From positions 37,106 to 101,105 of the forward strand of contig JAYKAV010000429.1 in NCBI GenBank assembly GCA_035582835.1: a stretch of DNA of 64,000 nucleotides, read 5' to 3'. The notes under the pieces are model-generated. The model made no database searches. It was not told the origin of the DNA and saw nothing but the letters and a program-made list of their open reading frames with translations. This document shows, one piece after another, positions 37,921 through 50,500 of this stretch (positions are counted from its first letter, which is position 1; every line of letters starts with the position of its first letter). A program made the position numbers and the translations under genes. The stretch is from Phoebastria nigripes (taxonomy: Eukaryota > Chordata > Aves > Procellariiformes > Diomedeidae).

Positions 37921-38157
37921 GTTTAAAGCCCTCTCAATGAGCCCTGCCAGCTCATGAGCCAGAATCCTTTTCCCCCTGTGAGACAGCTGACCTCCATCTG
38001 TAGCCAGCAGGCCCAGTGCCGTGTAAACCTCCCCGTGATCAAAAAAGCCAAAATTCTGCCGGTGGCGCCAGCCCCTGAGCCACGTGTTGATCAGGCGTGT
38101 TTTCCTGTCCCTGTCAGTATTCTTCCCTGCCACTGAAGGGATTGAGGAAAATGACAC
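37918..38157 (-). pseudogene. CR1 ORF1, C-terminal remnant
   Basis: About 79 residues remain, including NTWLRGW, NFGFFDHGEVYTALGLLATDG and a C-terminal HELAGLIERALN, ending at a TAG at 37,918-37,920. CR1 ORF1 has a nucleic-acid-binding N-terminal part and a C-terminal esterase-like domain; this is the end of the latter. Family members usually carry a histidine in the DGxHLS stretch; here the residue is Gln (DGGQLS), so the catalytic histidine may be lost. The family comparison is from memory. The stop overlaps the upstream end of the ORF2 frame. Confidence 0.85.
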
Positions 38158-38178
38158 TCTTTGCTTTGGTTTTGTGTT

Positions 38179-38200
38179 TTTGTTGTTGTTGTTGTTGTTT
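38179..38200 (+). repeat. (TTG)n microsatellite next to the CR1 5' truncation
   Basis: About seven TTG units sit 20 bases beyond the CR1 5' end. Confidence 0.9.
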
Positions 38201-40506
38201 TATTTGCATAATTTGGAGTCAAAGTCCTTGCTCCCCTGCCACCTCTAATATGCATCCTTCTTTTTCTGGTAAACTGTGCAGCTGCATGTAGGTACTGGCA
38301 GATTGCAAAATACAAAGTAGTTTAGCTTAGTTCCTACAAAAGAAAGCAAGGCAAAGAAAAAAAAAAATTAGAGAACATGGTACTGTGTTTTTATATCAGT
38401 TTGCCAGATGTGATAACTTAAATAAGAGCTGAAACAGAGGATCTCATTGTTCTTCAAGCTTCAGTGGTCTACTGTTGGTCTGTTTTTTTCCTTCATTGTC
38501 TTCTTTTTAAGTTTTTCTTTAAACTTTAAAGACTTTGGTCCTTCAAAAGCTATCCCAGCACTGCTCTGTATGATACAGTAGGCAGGTGAGAGAGAGAGAT
38601 CAAGGGTGGGGGGGAGGAAGGGGAAGAGAGAACTATCAACGATGGTAGTTCTGCATACATATCCTGTAGAAGTTGTTTACTGAGACTCCAAATATTGATA
38701 AAAAATAAAACTGTTGATAAATTAAACCCAGATGTTAAAATATAGAGAAATAAATTTTCAAAGAAACTAACCTGGACTGTACAATCAAACCTAGATTTCT
38801 GGTATTTGAAAAATTAAGGCAAGGCACGCTCTTTCTGAAACAGGCACAACTCACACCAGCAACAGATAACAACACCTCAATTTCCCTGAACATACCCCCC
38901 AAAACACCAATGCATTTACATAAAGCAGAAATTTCCACTTTTGGGCTACATGCATTTATAAGTGGTGATGGTTCAAAAGCAGGNACATAAAACAAGGACT
39001 TCCTTTTTTAAGATTCCTCTTACCAATCGCCTTTGCAGTGGTCCAGTACTATAGCCTGCTAGAAAAACAGGACATTCACCAGAGAGCTCCAAGGTCAATT
39101 CCCAGCTCCTGATAAAGTGTCATAAACCAAAGAACATTTCCAGCTCACTAGGGATAGCATGGGAAGTTAACATTGAAGTTAATAAATCACTGTCCTAACT
39201 GGAAAAAAATCCCTTCATACACAATCCTACTTGCCCTTAGGCAACTAACTTAGGACAACTCTTAATTAAAAGCTTTTTTTTTTCTTATGGAGGGGCTTAA
39301 TAGAAATACTTCATCTAAAACAGAAAACCGTTTATAGATATATGCATTTTAGAAAGCAGATTTTCTTGGGATTTTCAATTTTCTGGTGGAGTAGAGACAT
39401 GAGTTCACATTCTATACTGCAGAAATACTGGAATATGTTATGACTGGCTAGACCTTTTAATTGGACACGGTTTAATCTTTGTGAATATATCAGATATATC
39501 CAAGAAAACAGGTTAACTTAGTAAGTCATTTCATCCACAGTGACTGAAACTTAAAAAAAAACTGTGATCTGTTATGAGCAAAGTACATGGATAAGGTGGA
39601 GACTAACAAAGACAAAGCACAGCAATTTAAGTCGCTGCTCCCATCCCACTGCTTTTTATTTATTTATATATTTATAGGGGGTATGCTCTATACTACACAG
39701 CACTGGAATAGCTGAAGGAAACCCCCATAAAAATCACTAATGTTCTAATAGAACAAAGTACCTTATTTAAAGAATCATCATTATTTTTTGAAGTATCAAG
39801 GGACCAGTCTGCCAAGATCAGTACTCTGGATCTGGAAGGCACTGTATTTATTTTGGTGAAGAGTGCCAGTTTTCCAAAACCATGTAAGTATTCCCCAAGG
39901 AATCTGTAATATATCATCATGACATGCCATTGTGTAAACCAAGATGAAAGGTTAAAAATTACATTTTCAAACTAATCAGTTTAAAATTTACCTGTGTTTA
40001 GGGCTTTAAAAAAATAATTTAGAAATACTCAGCTTCTTTTGCCTCATGAAGCTTAGATGGTACAAATTTATATGGGGATTCAGAAGAAGGGTTAAGACCC
40101 AAGATAATCTTTCTGTTGATTCAAATTCCTTATTTATTCCCCTGAATAAAGTGGCAAGGTTTTGCAATGCCTCATCAGAGATAAGAAGACATCTGATCTC
40201 AGACTAACTATGTTAGTCTAAGACTAGAGCTTGTTGGGAATTTTCCAACACAATGCCTTTTCACCTGAAAATGAAGTTACATGAAAACCAGAAATTATCA
40301 GAAGTGAACACTTCCCCCCCAACCCTCCCACCCTGAAAAAAAGGCTTTCTGGCACTAACAAAACAGAAAGTAAGTGAGAAATGTCTGCAGAACCCAAGCT
40401 AACTCCACACAGAAAGCGTGTTTGAGATCTGGAAAATTTCATCAGTTCAACAACTTCAACTTCCACCTTGAAAGTTTGAGGTGATCTAGATGTGGAGACA
40501 ATCAAG

Positions 40507-40532
40507 TCTCTCTCTCTCTCTCTCTCTCTCTC
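40507..40532 (+). repeat. (TC)13 microsatellite
   Basis: Thirteen perfect TC units, followed by a C-rich stretch; a polypurine-polypyrimidine tract. Confidence 0.95.
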
Positions 40533-40955
40533 CACGCCCTGCCCCCTTCCACCTCCCGCCCAGTCAGAGGTTTTGCATGTTATATAAAACATTATAACTG
40601 CATTGGGCCAGAAAGAGAGCAAAAAGAGAGAGTAACTTCGTAGTCTAATGATTAGGGATGCTGGAGAACATCCAAACCTCTCTACCAAAGAATACATATT
40701 ATTTACCTAAAATGGAATGGTTCCAACAGGAAACAGTGTAAGGGTCTCATGTTGGAATAACCAGTATCCCGGTCATCCAGGAATTTGCATCCTTGGTGTG
40801 AATGAATTCCAATTAATTTAAGGACTCTTGATCTAACATTCCCAGGTGGAATCTTTCTCATGTGCCACCCGAGAGCTCTAACATTGCCTCAGATACTTAG
40901 GGTGTGCACTTGATATTTTTCTAGTTTTTCACTTTCCAGCATTACATAGACTCTT

Positions 40956-40962
<7 letters not shown>

Positions 40963-40988
<26 letters not shown>
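40963..40988 (+). repeat. A26 homopolymer
   Basis: Twenty-six consecutive A residues with no recognisable retroelement body to its left. Confidence 0.95.
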
Positions 40989-43900
40989 TTGCAGAATGGA
41001 AAATGGAGCTTTATTCGTGATAACCATATTAAAACCACCATGACATTGACCAAATTTTACTCTTACTCAAGTCTGACTTCCTGGTATCTATCCAGGGCAA
41101 GAGTGAGACACTAATTTGACTTCTGTTTTGCTTGACTATTTCTTTTATCATACTAATTTCCTCTTACTAACTTTTGTGTTTGTTTAGTGCCCCCTGAAAT
41201 TTCATGAGTAAATTTGCTTGTGTAAGTAGAATGAAATCACTTGCATTATTTTCATTGAAAATTCCAGCCATTTCTTTTTTGTCCAACAAGAATCACTTTT
41301 CTAATTACTCAGCAAAGACAAAACTGTTTGTCTGTGAAAAAAAACTGATCAAAAAGTGAAAGATACTCTTTAGTCAAAGAAAAGGTTGTTCAGTTTTAAA
41401 TTCTTTCTAAAGTACAACTCACTTGAACTTTGGTTATTTAGAAATCACTCACCTGGTCTCTCAGTTATATCCTTATTACCTGATTGACTTGAATAGCATT
41501 CTGCACATATAACTAAAAATCAGATTAGGCCTGAGGCATATAGATCAGTAGAGGCCATTCTTTTCAATGAAATATTAGTGTTTTATTTATTCCTTTAAGG
41601 TAAACATTCAAGAGACTTGAATATTAAGTATCTAATTCTGTTGATAAGCAAGACTCTTTAAACAACAACATTCAGCTGTGTGAGAGATTCCTTTCATATT
41701 GCTCTGCTCATGAGTTTTCAATTGTGGTGGACCATCTGCCAGCTGGGAAATCCCACTCCTGTTTGCAGCAGCACTGCAAATTCTATTGGTGTTCATGAAA
41801 TAAAATAACTTGATTTAGGGAGCACACTGAAAGCTTCGTGCAGCACTTCAAAATGGCTTAAATTAATAAATCAAGCAGTACAAGGCTTTTTTAGTGTTTT
41901 CTCCAAGAATCTCAGACCATTCTCCATGAATGAATTGTCATTTAAAGTGTACCTGTGAAGCTGTTATCTATATTGTGCCTCTCACAAATGGTGGAGGTGA
42001 GAGCCAGGTTAATATAAAGTACCTTGCAGAATTAATATTTTCATTTCTCTCTGAGACATGAAATCTTTCCCGCCTAAAATGCCATTTGCTTGCCCCGTGG
42101 TATCTTTCCTGGGATCCCACCAAAGTAAGGACTTCACAGGCTCAAACATATTTCAAACTTTAGAACTCTAAAGGAAATTTCTAGTCAGCTCATGAGTTAT
42201 GGTTTTCACATGAATGTACGGTGTCTCTTTCTTTGGAGGAAAAAGCCACAGAGTCATATTTAACAAGCACTCTTGTACATGGTCACACAGGCTTGAATTG
42301 GGAATTGGATTTCTGTTGCATCTTAAAAAGTTACCGCTTCGAGTACACAAATATTGATCATGAAACAATAGTTCTAATCATAAATTAACAATTACCAAAC
42401 CTCTCCTTTCTAGAAAGCCTACAACACTCCAAATAAAGTAACACTAAGCCACCTAACCAATCAACATCCTGTATAATCCTGCAAATTGAGGAGTATTTAT
42501 TTCTATAGTAAAAGATGATTACTTGAGATAGGATGACCTATAATTAAAAAACTAATAAATCTTGCTTTGGTTTACAAATAGTATAACTTTACTTTATACT
42601 AACTTGAAAAAAAGGAATGCTTCCTGAGTGGCAGTACCATTCTTATTTCTCAGTGCCTTCAAAAATTAAATTATAACACTTGTTATAATTCCGTTATACA
42701 TTACATTTGTACATTTCATATACATTACATTTAATTATGTTACATTTTAAAATATAATTATTCCCATTTTCTTTCTCTAGGCCACACACAAAATGTAGTC
42801 TTAGTAGGGGAAAATGGCAGAGCATTAATGCAAAGATTAATTTTTAGGATGGTGGACAATACTTTATAGATGGGTAAGTGATGCCTCATCATAGTAGTGG
42901 CCTTTTGTAGAGAGCTCATTTTGCTTTGTGTAAAAACATTTTANGTTACTATTCCCATAGAGAAAATACTTATCAGTTTTTTACATTGCATTTAAAAAGG
43001 GACTTTTCCCCTATATAAACTTCTGCCTTTATTTGATTTTTAAAGAAAATCATTACAAACGTACAATGCAATACCAATTTGGACATATTTCAAATCAAAC
43101 ACCATTGTATAGTGTCACATTTCATTTTGTACTTTGAAATTATGACTTGATTANCATCATTATACTAAAGCTTGTCCTATTGTTTAGCTAATGCATTTAA
43201 CACAGAAGTAGATCAGGAACAATGGGTAACGTATGTATGACAGCTGTATTTTGCATCCCATGGATTAGATTTGCATAAGTGTGGGAGTTACGAAAGTCAT
43301 GCAGCAGACCAAAACTAAATAAATGTAATCTTAAAATACAAAGCTCTACATAAACTATTAATATTGGAAATGTAATTTTGACATTTATTATTTAAAGGCT
43401 TCTGTTTGAAGTATTCTTGCATTCCTTCCCTACCATACATTTACGAAATACAACTGTACAACTTTACTGCAAAGTTTCTTCACGATAGACAGGTTCCTGC
43501 TAGAGGATTTTTCACCACAGTAATCCCAAATTATTGAAAGCTCTTCTAAAGATGTAATACAGATTTGAGGGGGTAATTTAAAATCTCCTGACCTGTTAAT
43601 GACTGTTCCCAAGAAAAGCCCCTTCAACAAGAGAGAGAATGACAAGAGCAATGGCCCATTTTGAATTAATATTAAGGTTTGCCTCTTTTTAATTCTTTCA
43701 GAGGAATCTCAGAGGAGGAAAAGATCAGGCAAGCTCCCAAAATTTTCATTGCTCTGCCCCACCAACACAGTGCAAAGTACCACACCACTGCCAAAGAAAA
43801 TAGCACTGCAGTAACATGTTGCTAAGTTGTGTGTGCTTGTCGAGCACATTCCAGACGTAATTCACAAGTTTTGGCAATTAGGATGGCTCAGGTGAATTCG

Positions 43901-44833
43901 TAACAGGATGTAAAACCACTGTATATATCTATTATGCCTAGCACTAGAGAAACATTTTATCACTTATGAAATGAGTTTGCCCAAGTCTATTTCATAAGGT
44001 GAAGAATAAAAAGACCCCTCAGAACTGATAGTACTTTTACACTAATGGTACTAAATTAAATGCAATCAGGTTACAGCAATTTAGCAAATTATCAGTCGAG
44101 GTGTGAAACAGATATGCCAGCTCAGCATAGTTAGTGTATCCCTTGCAACCACACAAACGCACACTTTCAGCTCTCTGTGAACTTTGTGTACAGTGCAGCA
44201 AAGAAAAAACAACGAAGTCTCTTTAAAAGTGAGTTTTGTTTCCATGGCCCAGACAGTGTCATCTCTAGCCTAAGTATACATTTTGGGCAGTGGAAAATCC
44301 CCAATAAAATCACAAATCCAAAAAGGGGAGAGAAAACATGTAACAGACCTTGAAAATTACTGGAGAAAAACAAGACTTATTATGATAACTCAAAGCATTT
44401 CCCCACTTAGAAATATCCATACATGTTGGGGGTTTTTTTGCTGGAATTGTTGTTTGCCTTTAATTAAACTCACCTGAATGACAAAATGAAATGCTAGAGG
44501 AAATGTGAGATTACTCATCATGCCACTCTCCTATAGCTTTTGCTTAAGACTGATATTTATCAAATTAGATTTTAAACTCAGTACAGAGAGAGCAGGGAAA
44601 GTTTTGACTTTTTCAAGAAATCATAGGTTTAATTAACTTTAAATATGCCAAAACAGAAACATTATTTAGATTCACTGGTGCCTCCTACTATGATTTGTCT
44701 TTTGATACATAAAATTGATGTTTCTCTTTTTCTAGCAATTTCTCAATGCATCTTCTTCAAAAATTAACTCTCCCCTCTAGTAAGATTAAGATATTTATTA
44801 ATACTGTAAAATCATATATTTTTAGACAAAGAT

Positions 44834-45083
44834 GACANTTTACTAAGACTTTTATGCCTCCATGGGGTAATGGTTTCGGCAAGGGGGCTGCAGGGGTGGC
44901 TCCTGTGAGAAGAGGCCAGGGGCTGCCCCAAACTGGACACAGACATTTCCAGATGGCTGCAATGGACCCACTGCAGGGCACAGCTGAGCCCCTCAGCCAA
45001 GATGGTGGCACCTCTGGGAAACGTATTTAAGAAAGGGTAAAACACTGCATAGCAGCTGTGAGAGTGAGGAATAAGAAAAAACA
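44834..45083 (+). mobile_element. LTR, left part, interrupted by CR1
   Basis: This is the 5' part of a second avian LTR type. It includes GGTAATGGTTTCGGCAAGGG, a CAAGATGGTGGCACCTCTG stretch and a TATTTAAG promoter element at about 45,024. The sequence stops at the CR1 tail and the same LTR resumes at about 46,946. The left edge is approximate: a TG at 44,833-44,834 is a possible start, but no target duplication was found. Confidence 0.8.
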
Positions 45084-45140
45084 GAATAGAATAGCATAGC
45101 ATAGCATAGCATAGCATAGCATAGCATAGCATAGAATAGA
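45084..45140 (+). repeat. (ATAGC)n CR1 3' tail
   Basis: About eight ATAGC units (45,091-45,133) are flanked by ATAGA variants. Confidence 0.95.
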
Positions 45141-45212
45141 TTATTTCAGTTGGAAGAGACCTACAACGATCATCTAGTCCAACTTCCTGACCATTTCAAG
45201 GCTGACCAAAAG

Positions 45213-46945
45213 TTAAAGCATGTTATTAAGGGCATTGTCCGAATGCCTCTTAAACACTGACAGGCTTGGGGCATCGACCACCTCTCTAGGAAGCCTGTTC
45301 CAGTGNTTGACCACCCTCTCAGTAAAGAAATGCTTCCTAATGTCCAGTCTGAACCTTTCCAATGGATGCAGCTTTAAACCATTCCCATGCATCCTATCAC
45401 TGGATACCAGGGAGAAGAGCTCAGCACCTCCCTCCCCACATACCCACCTCAGGAAGCTGTAGAGAGCAATGAGGTCACCCCTCAGCCTCCTTTTCTTCAA
45501 ACTAGACAAACCCAAAGTCCTTAGCCACTCCTCATAGGACATGCCTTCCAGCTCTTTTCACCAGCTTTGTTGCCCTCTGGACGCGTTCAAGGACCTTCAC
45601 ATCCTTCTCAAATTGTGGGGCCCAGAACTGCACGTAGTACTCGAGGTGAGGCCNCACCAATGCTGAATACAGCAGGATGATCACCTGTTTTGACTGGCTG
45701 GTTATACTGTGTTTAATGCACCCCAGGATGCGGTTTGCCCTCTTGGCTGCCAGGGCACACTGCTGGCTCATATTGAGCCTCCTGCTGACCAGCACCCCAG
45801 ATCCCTTTCTGCAGGGCTGCTCTCAAGCCACTCTTCTCCCAATTTATACTTGTGCCCAGCGTTACTCCATCCTAGGTGCAGAATCCGGCATTTGGACTTG
45901 TTAAATTTCGTCCCATTAATCATAGCCCAATGCTCCAATCTACCTAGATCCCTCTTCATGGCTTCCTGTCCCTCAAGAGAGTCAACAGCACCTCCCAGTT
46001 TGGTATCATCAGCAAACTTGCTAATGGTGCATTCAACTCCTGCATCCAGATCATTGATAAATAGGACTGGCCCTAGAATTGAGCCCTGAGGAACACCGCT
46101 GGTGACCAGTCGCCAGCCAGATGTAGCCCCATTCNNTGCAACCCTTTGACCCCTGCCGTTCAGCCAGTTCTTCACCCAGCACACCACGAACCCACTCATC
46201 CCACAGTTAGACAACTTGTCCAGAAAGAAGCTGTGAGGGACAGTATCAAAAGCCTTACTAAAATCCAGAAAAACTACACCCACTGCCTTCCCTTCATCTA
46301 CTAGGTGGGTGACCTTGTCATAGACAGATATCAAATTAGTTAAACAGGACTTTCTCTTTGTGAACCCATGTTGGCTGTGCCTGATGATTGCATTATTCTT
46401 TAAATACCTTTCAAAAGTACCCAGTATAATCTTCTCCATAATTTTTCCAGGAACTAAGGTTAGACTAACAGGTCTGTAGTTCCCTGGGTCTTCCCTCATG
46501 CCCTTCTTGTAAATTGGAATAACATTGGCTAGCTTCCAGTCATCAGGGACCTCCCCAGACTCCCAAGACCTTTGGTAGATGATCCAGAGGGGTCCTGCCA
46601 TAACATCCACTAGCTCCTTCAGTACTCTGGGATGAATCCCATCAGGCCCCATGGACTTGTGAACATTCAGCTGATCCCTTACAATTCCACAAAAGGAAAG
46701 TCACTGTTCCCACACCCATGGTCTTCTGACTCAGGGGACCGNGCAGCCCAAGGTCTATCAGTATTATTAAAGACTGAGGCAAAAAACGCATTGAATGCCT
46801 CCACTTTTACTTCATCCTTATTAGTCAGATGACCATCTTCAACAAGTATTGGTCCAATGTTTTCTTTAGACATCCTCTTGCTATTAAACGTACTTAAAAA
46901 AGCCCTTCTTGTTATCTGACACAACACTGGCCAGTTTCAATGAGA
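45213..46945 (-). pseudogene. CR1 ORF2 fragment: reverse transcriptase, multiply broken
   Basis: The reverse transcriptase core is retained: [13 protein letters not shown], a shortened [20 protein letters not shown] (three residues missing compared with the 35-kb copy, an in-frame deletion) and [10 protein letters not shown] with both aspartates. The reading frame is interrupted near 46,900, between 46,652 and 46,679, near 45,800 and near 45,540, so it survives as at least four pieces. The endonuclease domain is absent. The C-terminal piece (45,213-45,542) keeps the [15 protein letters not shown] and [18 protein letters not shown] regions. Confidence 0.93.
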
Positions 46946-47021
46946 TAAACAACCCTGCAGACACCAAGGTGAGAGAAGAAGGAGGGTGAGGAGGTGCTCC
47001 AGGCACCAGAGCAGAGATTCC

Positions 47022-47197
47022 CCTGCAGCCCATGGAGAGACCAGCTGGAGCAGATGTCTACACTGCAGCCTGTGGAGGACCCCACATCGGAGCAGGTGAA
47101 TATTTCCTGAAGGAACTTCAGTCTGTGGAGAAGACCACGTAGGAGCAGGCTTATCCTGAAGGACTGCAGCCCGTGCGAAGGACCTACATTGGAGCAT
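47022..47197 (+). repeat. Four imperfect about 33-bp repeats in the LTR
   Basis: Units of the form CTGCAGCCxGTGGAGGACC...GGAGCAG occur at about 47,022, 47,062, 47,115 and 47,163, with spacings of 40, 53 and 48 bases. They look like a degenerate array that other copies of this LTR carry in variable number. Confidence 0.75.
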
Positions 47198-47404
47198 GGA
47201 AAAAGTGTGAGAAGGAAGGAGCCGCAGGGAGGAACCATTATGGACTGTCCACAACCCTCCATTCCCCATCCCGCCTGTGTTACCTGAGAGGGGGAGATAG
47301 AGGAATGGGAATGAAGGAGTGAAGTTGAGCCTGGGAAAAGGGGGTGGGAAGAAGGTGGTTTAATTTGTCTTTGATTCTCACTACCCAAATCTATTTTATT
47401 TGAC

Positions 47405-47410
47405 AATAAA
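47405..47410 (+). promoter_or_regulatory. LTR polyadenylation signal AATAAA
   Basis: AATAAA in the right part of the split LTR, about 185 bases before its end, where a retroviral signal is expected. It is cut off from its promoter by the inserted CR1. Confidence 0.6.
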
Positions 47411-47595
47411 TTAAATTAATTTTGCCCCACATCCAGTCTCTTTCGGCCTTGACAGTACTTGCTAAGTGATCTCCCTGTTATTATCTTGACCCATGAACTT
47501 TTTCATCTTATTTTCTCTCCCGATCCTGTTGAGGAAGCGGACTGAGAGAGTGGCTGGGTGGGTGTCTGGCAGCCAGCCTAGGTCAACCCACCACA

Positions 47596-50500
47596 GCACC
47601 TAAGTTACATAGCTCATTTTTTAAAAAATGTGGTCTTATCTATCTCAAGAAAAATACGCCTACAGTAAAAAGGGGAAAGTGAAGCACTTACAGCTAGCAA
47701 GTAACATGTCAGTGCAACAGTTAGCTGGGTAAGTTAGAAGGTGCTTCTCAGACATTTCTTTTGTCATATACATAATCAGTGGACACAGCTTTTAATTACA
47801 GTACTGCATGCTAGCTGTGTCACATGACTGTTTCCTTTATTTACAGTGTAGCTGGATATTGCTTACCAGCTAAACAGGTATATATATTTGATGAACATAC
47901 TCATGAAGTTTTACCATATTCTGCTGATATAAAATTTTTAACTGAAATTCCAAAAAGTCCTATCAGAATCTGTTCAGCAGAACTTCTCAGAAAAAGAGCT
48001 GGTAAAAAGTTTTAACATAGGCAAAGCTAGGTTTTGCTTCCTACACTTGTTCTGAAGGATTGTAGAAGCATTTCTGNTAACATAAATATAGGTGATGAAG
48101 AGTTAGGCACCTTTCCGTTTAGGAAAAATAGGTAACTAGCTGAAACAGGTTAAACTAAAGCTAGTCAAGAAGAATTTCAGTCAGGACTGCGAATTATATC
48201 CTAGGCTTGTCTCTTGGATTTTAGGTGTGTTTTTGTGTGATAATGTTACATCCTTATTTTGAAAAGCATGACTATTATTTTCTGTACACAATTTTTTTCA
48301 TAGTTTGACTTTATGAAAAACGTTGTTTAAAATATCTCTACTATGTCATTTGAAATCTTTCTTAAGAATGCCTTGGAAGATGATAATTAGGAGAATGGCA
48401 GCCCAATGATAAAAACGCTGATTAGCTGGCCTTGTAACTTAGTAGTGTAAGAGCTGAAATTCAAGGTATTGCTTCAGAAATTCATATCACTGGCGGTACA
48501 CATGCCACCTAAACAAGAGTCAAATGGAAAACAGGCTTAACAAAGATACTTCTGTCTTCAGAAACCCATGCACAGTTAAGAAGTTGCATCAGCATTTATG
48601 CTGGTACTCAGCTGTATTTTTCTTTCTTTGTATCACCACCAAGAAGTCCATTATATGTATTATCATGTAAATACTCCTTCTTAGAATAATTCAGTTGGAA
48701 GGGACCTACAATGATCATCTAGTCCAAATATATATTCTTGATATATCCTTTCAGAAGAATTGTTGCTTCTTATTCCCAGGTTCCACTTTGTATGCCTGAA
48801 TCATACTGAGAAATGTTAAACTCTAAGTTTGAAAGAAAGGGTTAAGATATATCTATTATTTGCATTTGTGGAAAAGTGGCAAATATTTTAGTATCTTCAC
48901 TTTGTATCTTTATCATCAAAGTAAAGTTTGAAATAAATTGATCAGCATTTGTCACATTAAAGTAATGTGTTCCCCCTCCATCATATCCCCCCAAAAGCAT
49001 GAAACTTGAAACAGATGTCCTGATTCCTTATTTTGAATCAGATCTTCTCACTTCTATCGACCATGTCAGCTTAGAAAGTTCCAACACAGGTTTTGCGTGG
49101 GCAGCTCTTGCATTTAGGCATGTAACCACAATTCATGAAGACAGTATTCTCGTTTACTTAACAAAAGACACAGCCAAGAATCCATCAATACTGTATGTAT
49201 GACAGGCAGCTTTGAGCCATCCCATGCTTAGTTATTTGCTTTGATATTTCCTAATAAAAATCTTTCCTATGAAAACTCCATGATATTTAAGAGGCCGAGG
49301 CTCAGAATTTTTTGCCAGGCCAACAAAACATTATGCTGCAAGCATCATCTTAATCCCTGTCAAAAGTAAAATACACCTTCTGGTCCCATCATCCTCCCAC
49401 ATGCAAAATCATTTGTTTGTACTCAAAAGATTTTGCTGGTATACAGCAACTCCAGGGCAGCAGCTGAGATTCAGTTCCACCATTCAGCTTAAACCAACTC
49501 CTGAATGGACTGAACTAAAAAAGCATTACTACAGTTACATCTACGTTCTTCTTCTGGGGAAAATCACTGTTCTGATTAGGGATATGGGAGTTTTTTCACA
49601 CTCATAACTGACATAAGTAAATTAGTGACACCTTTTTAGCCCAAGGGCATACCACAACTTTGCAGCTGTATAGATAAAGAAGGTTGTCTTGTCTCATTCG
49701 AAACTAGTAGTGTTTCATTAGCTTGTCTCTTCATTTTTGTTCAAAAACAGTAGTACTTTAGGGTGGAAGAAATAGCAAAATTGTAAGAGGCCTTGGAGAT
49801 TAGTATCTGCCGCCTTGTATTGGNACTGCTGTAATTCTTGGAGTTCTCACTTCAAGGCATTCTCCCCAGTGCACAATCAGCTCTTTGGCCACACCATCAC
49901 CACGTGGTTACTGGGCTGGTCAGTCTTAGCATAGAGTTCTTAGAGCACTTTTGAAGAGTAGAAACAAGGTGAAAATATGAAAGAAGCAAATTGGAGAACC
50001 AAATGTGTTTCAAATTCTTTGGGGATTTCAAGAAATGTTNGTGCTACTTGGGGAACTGTTAGCTACTTTTATTTGCAGGCAAATACCCACTTCCTCCAGG
50101 GCAGAGGGGTGGATATTCATGCTTGTAATCGGTTCTCACTAGCTTCTGCACAGCCAGTAAAACACATGCAGCGGACTTCAGGGGAGACTACCACAGTCAT
50201 GTGAACGCAGATGTGACCAAAATGGGGATGCACTTGCAAAAAGTTTGGGAAATGTTGTGGTTCAGTACTGAGGGTAGTGTAGGACAGTGGGACAGAAAAA
50301 GCACTGAGCAGGAACATGAAAAAGAATTATTTTTTGTTCTAAGAAGAGTGTAAAAAAAGGGTGAAACAATTTAAGAGAGAGAGGAGGAAAGAGCTAGAAA
50401 TCACACTCAGAGAAAATGGAATATAAAAGCATACAAAATAGATGAGAGAGAATGAGCAGCTCTTTCTCTTCTCTCGCTTCTCCAGCTGTCAAAATCTTTT

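Larger units (their letters stand above)
34972..38157 (-). mobile_element. CR1 LINE, 3.2 kb, 5'-truncated within ORF1
   Basis: The element runs right to left. Its 3' end at 34,972-35,000 carries the CR1 8-bp tail, read on the plus strand as AATCATAG repeats. The body encodes the C-terminal end of ORF1, then ORF2 with endonuclease and reverse transcriptase. A full-length CR1 is about 4.5 kb, so roughly the 5' third is missing, with truncation near 38,157. ORF2 carries only two obvious lesions (see its entry) and there is no N in the element, so it is probably fairly young. It lacks a 5' UTR and an intact ORF1, so it is not expected to move by itself. No clear target duplication was found, which is usual for CR1. 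Confidence 0.97.
38201..44833. other. Non-coding DNA
   Basis: No exon recognised. The 157-codon minus-strand frame at 40.2-40.7 kb runs through the (TC)n repeat and is an artefact. Simple repeats are listed separately. Confidence 0.65.
45084..46945 (-). mobile_element. CR1 LINE, 1.86 kb, inserted in an LTR
   Basis: The element runs right to left with its 3' tail at the left. It is 5'-truncated inside ORF2: codons for LKLASVVSDNKKG at the right edge belong to the region between endonuclease and reverse transcriptase. Several frame breaks and an in-frame deletion show it is older than the CR1 at 35 kb. The tail is a 5-bp (ATAGC)-type microsatellite, unlike the 8-bp tail at 34,972. Both flanks are parts of one LTR. 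Confidence 0.95.
46946..47595 (+). mobile_element. LTR, right part, resuming after the CR1
   Basis: From GATAAACAACCCTGCAGACAC the sequence continues the LTR begun at 44,834. It includes four imperfect CTGCAGCC...GAGCAG repeats, AATAAA at 47,405-47,410, and a terminal stretch ending CAACCCACCACA at 47,595. This C-rich ending matches a common bird LTR. Without the CR1, the LTR would be about 900 bases. No viral coding sequence is present. Confidence 0.88.

Noticed and set aside
40224..40697. 157-codon open frame on the minus strand
   Set aside because: It runs through the (TC)13 repeat, giving RERERE, and shows no other protein feature.
46912..47406. 164- and 110-codon minus-strand frames
   Set aside because: They are antisense to the GC-rich LTR repeats and encode no recognisable protein.
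47824..48015. 63-codon frame preceded by CTGTTTCCTTTATTTACAG, like a splice acceptor
   Set aside because: The composition looks protein-like, but no family was recognised and such acceptor tracts are common in AT-rich DNA. Orthologue alignment would settle it.
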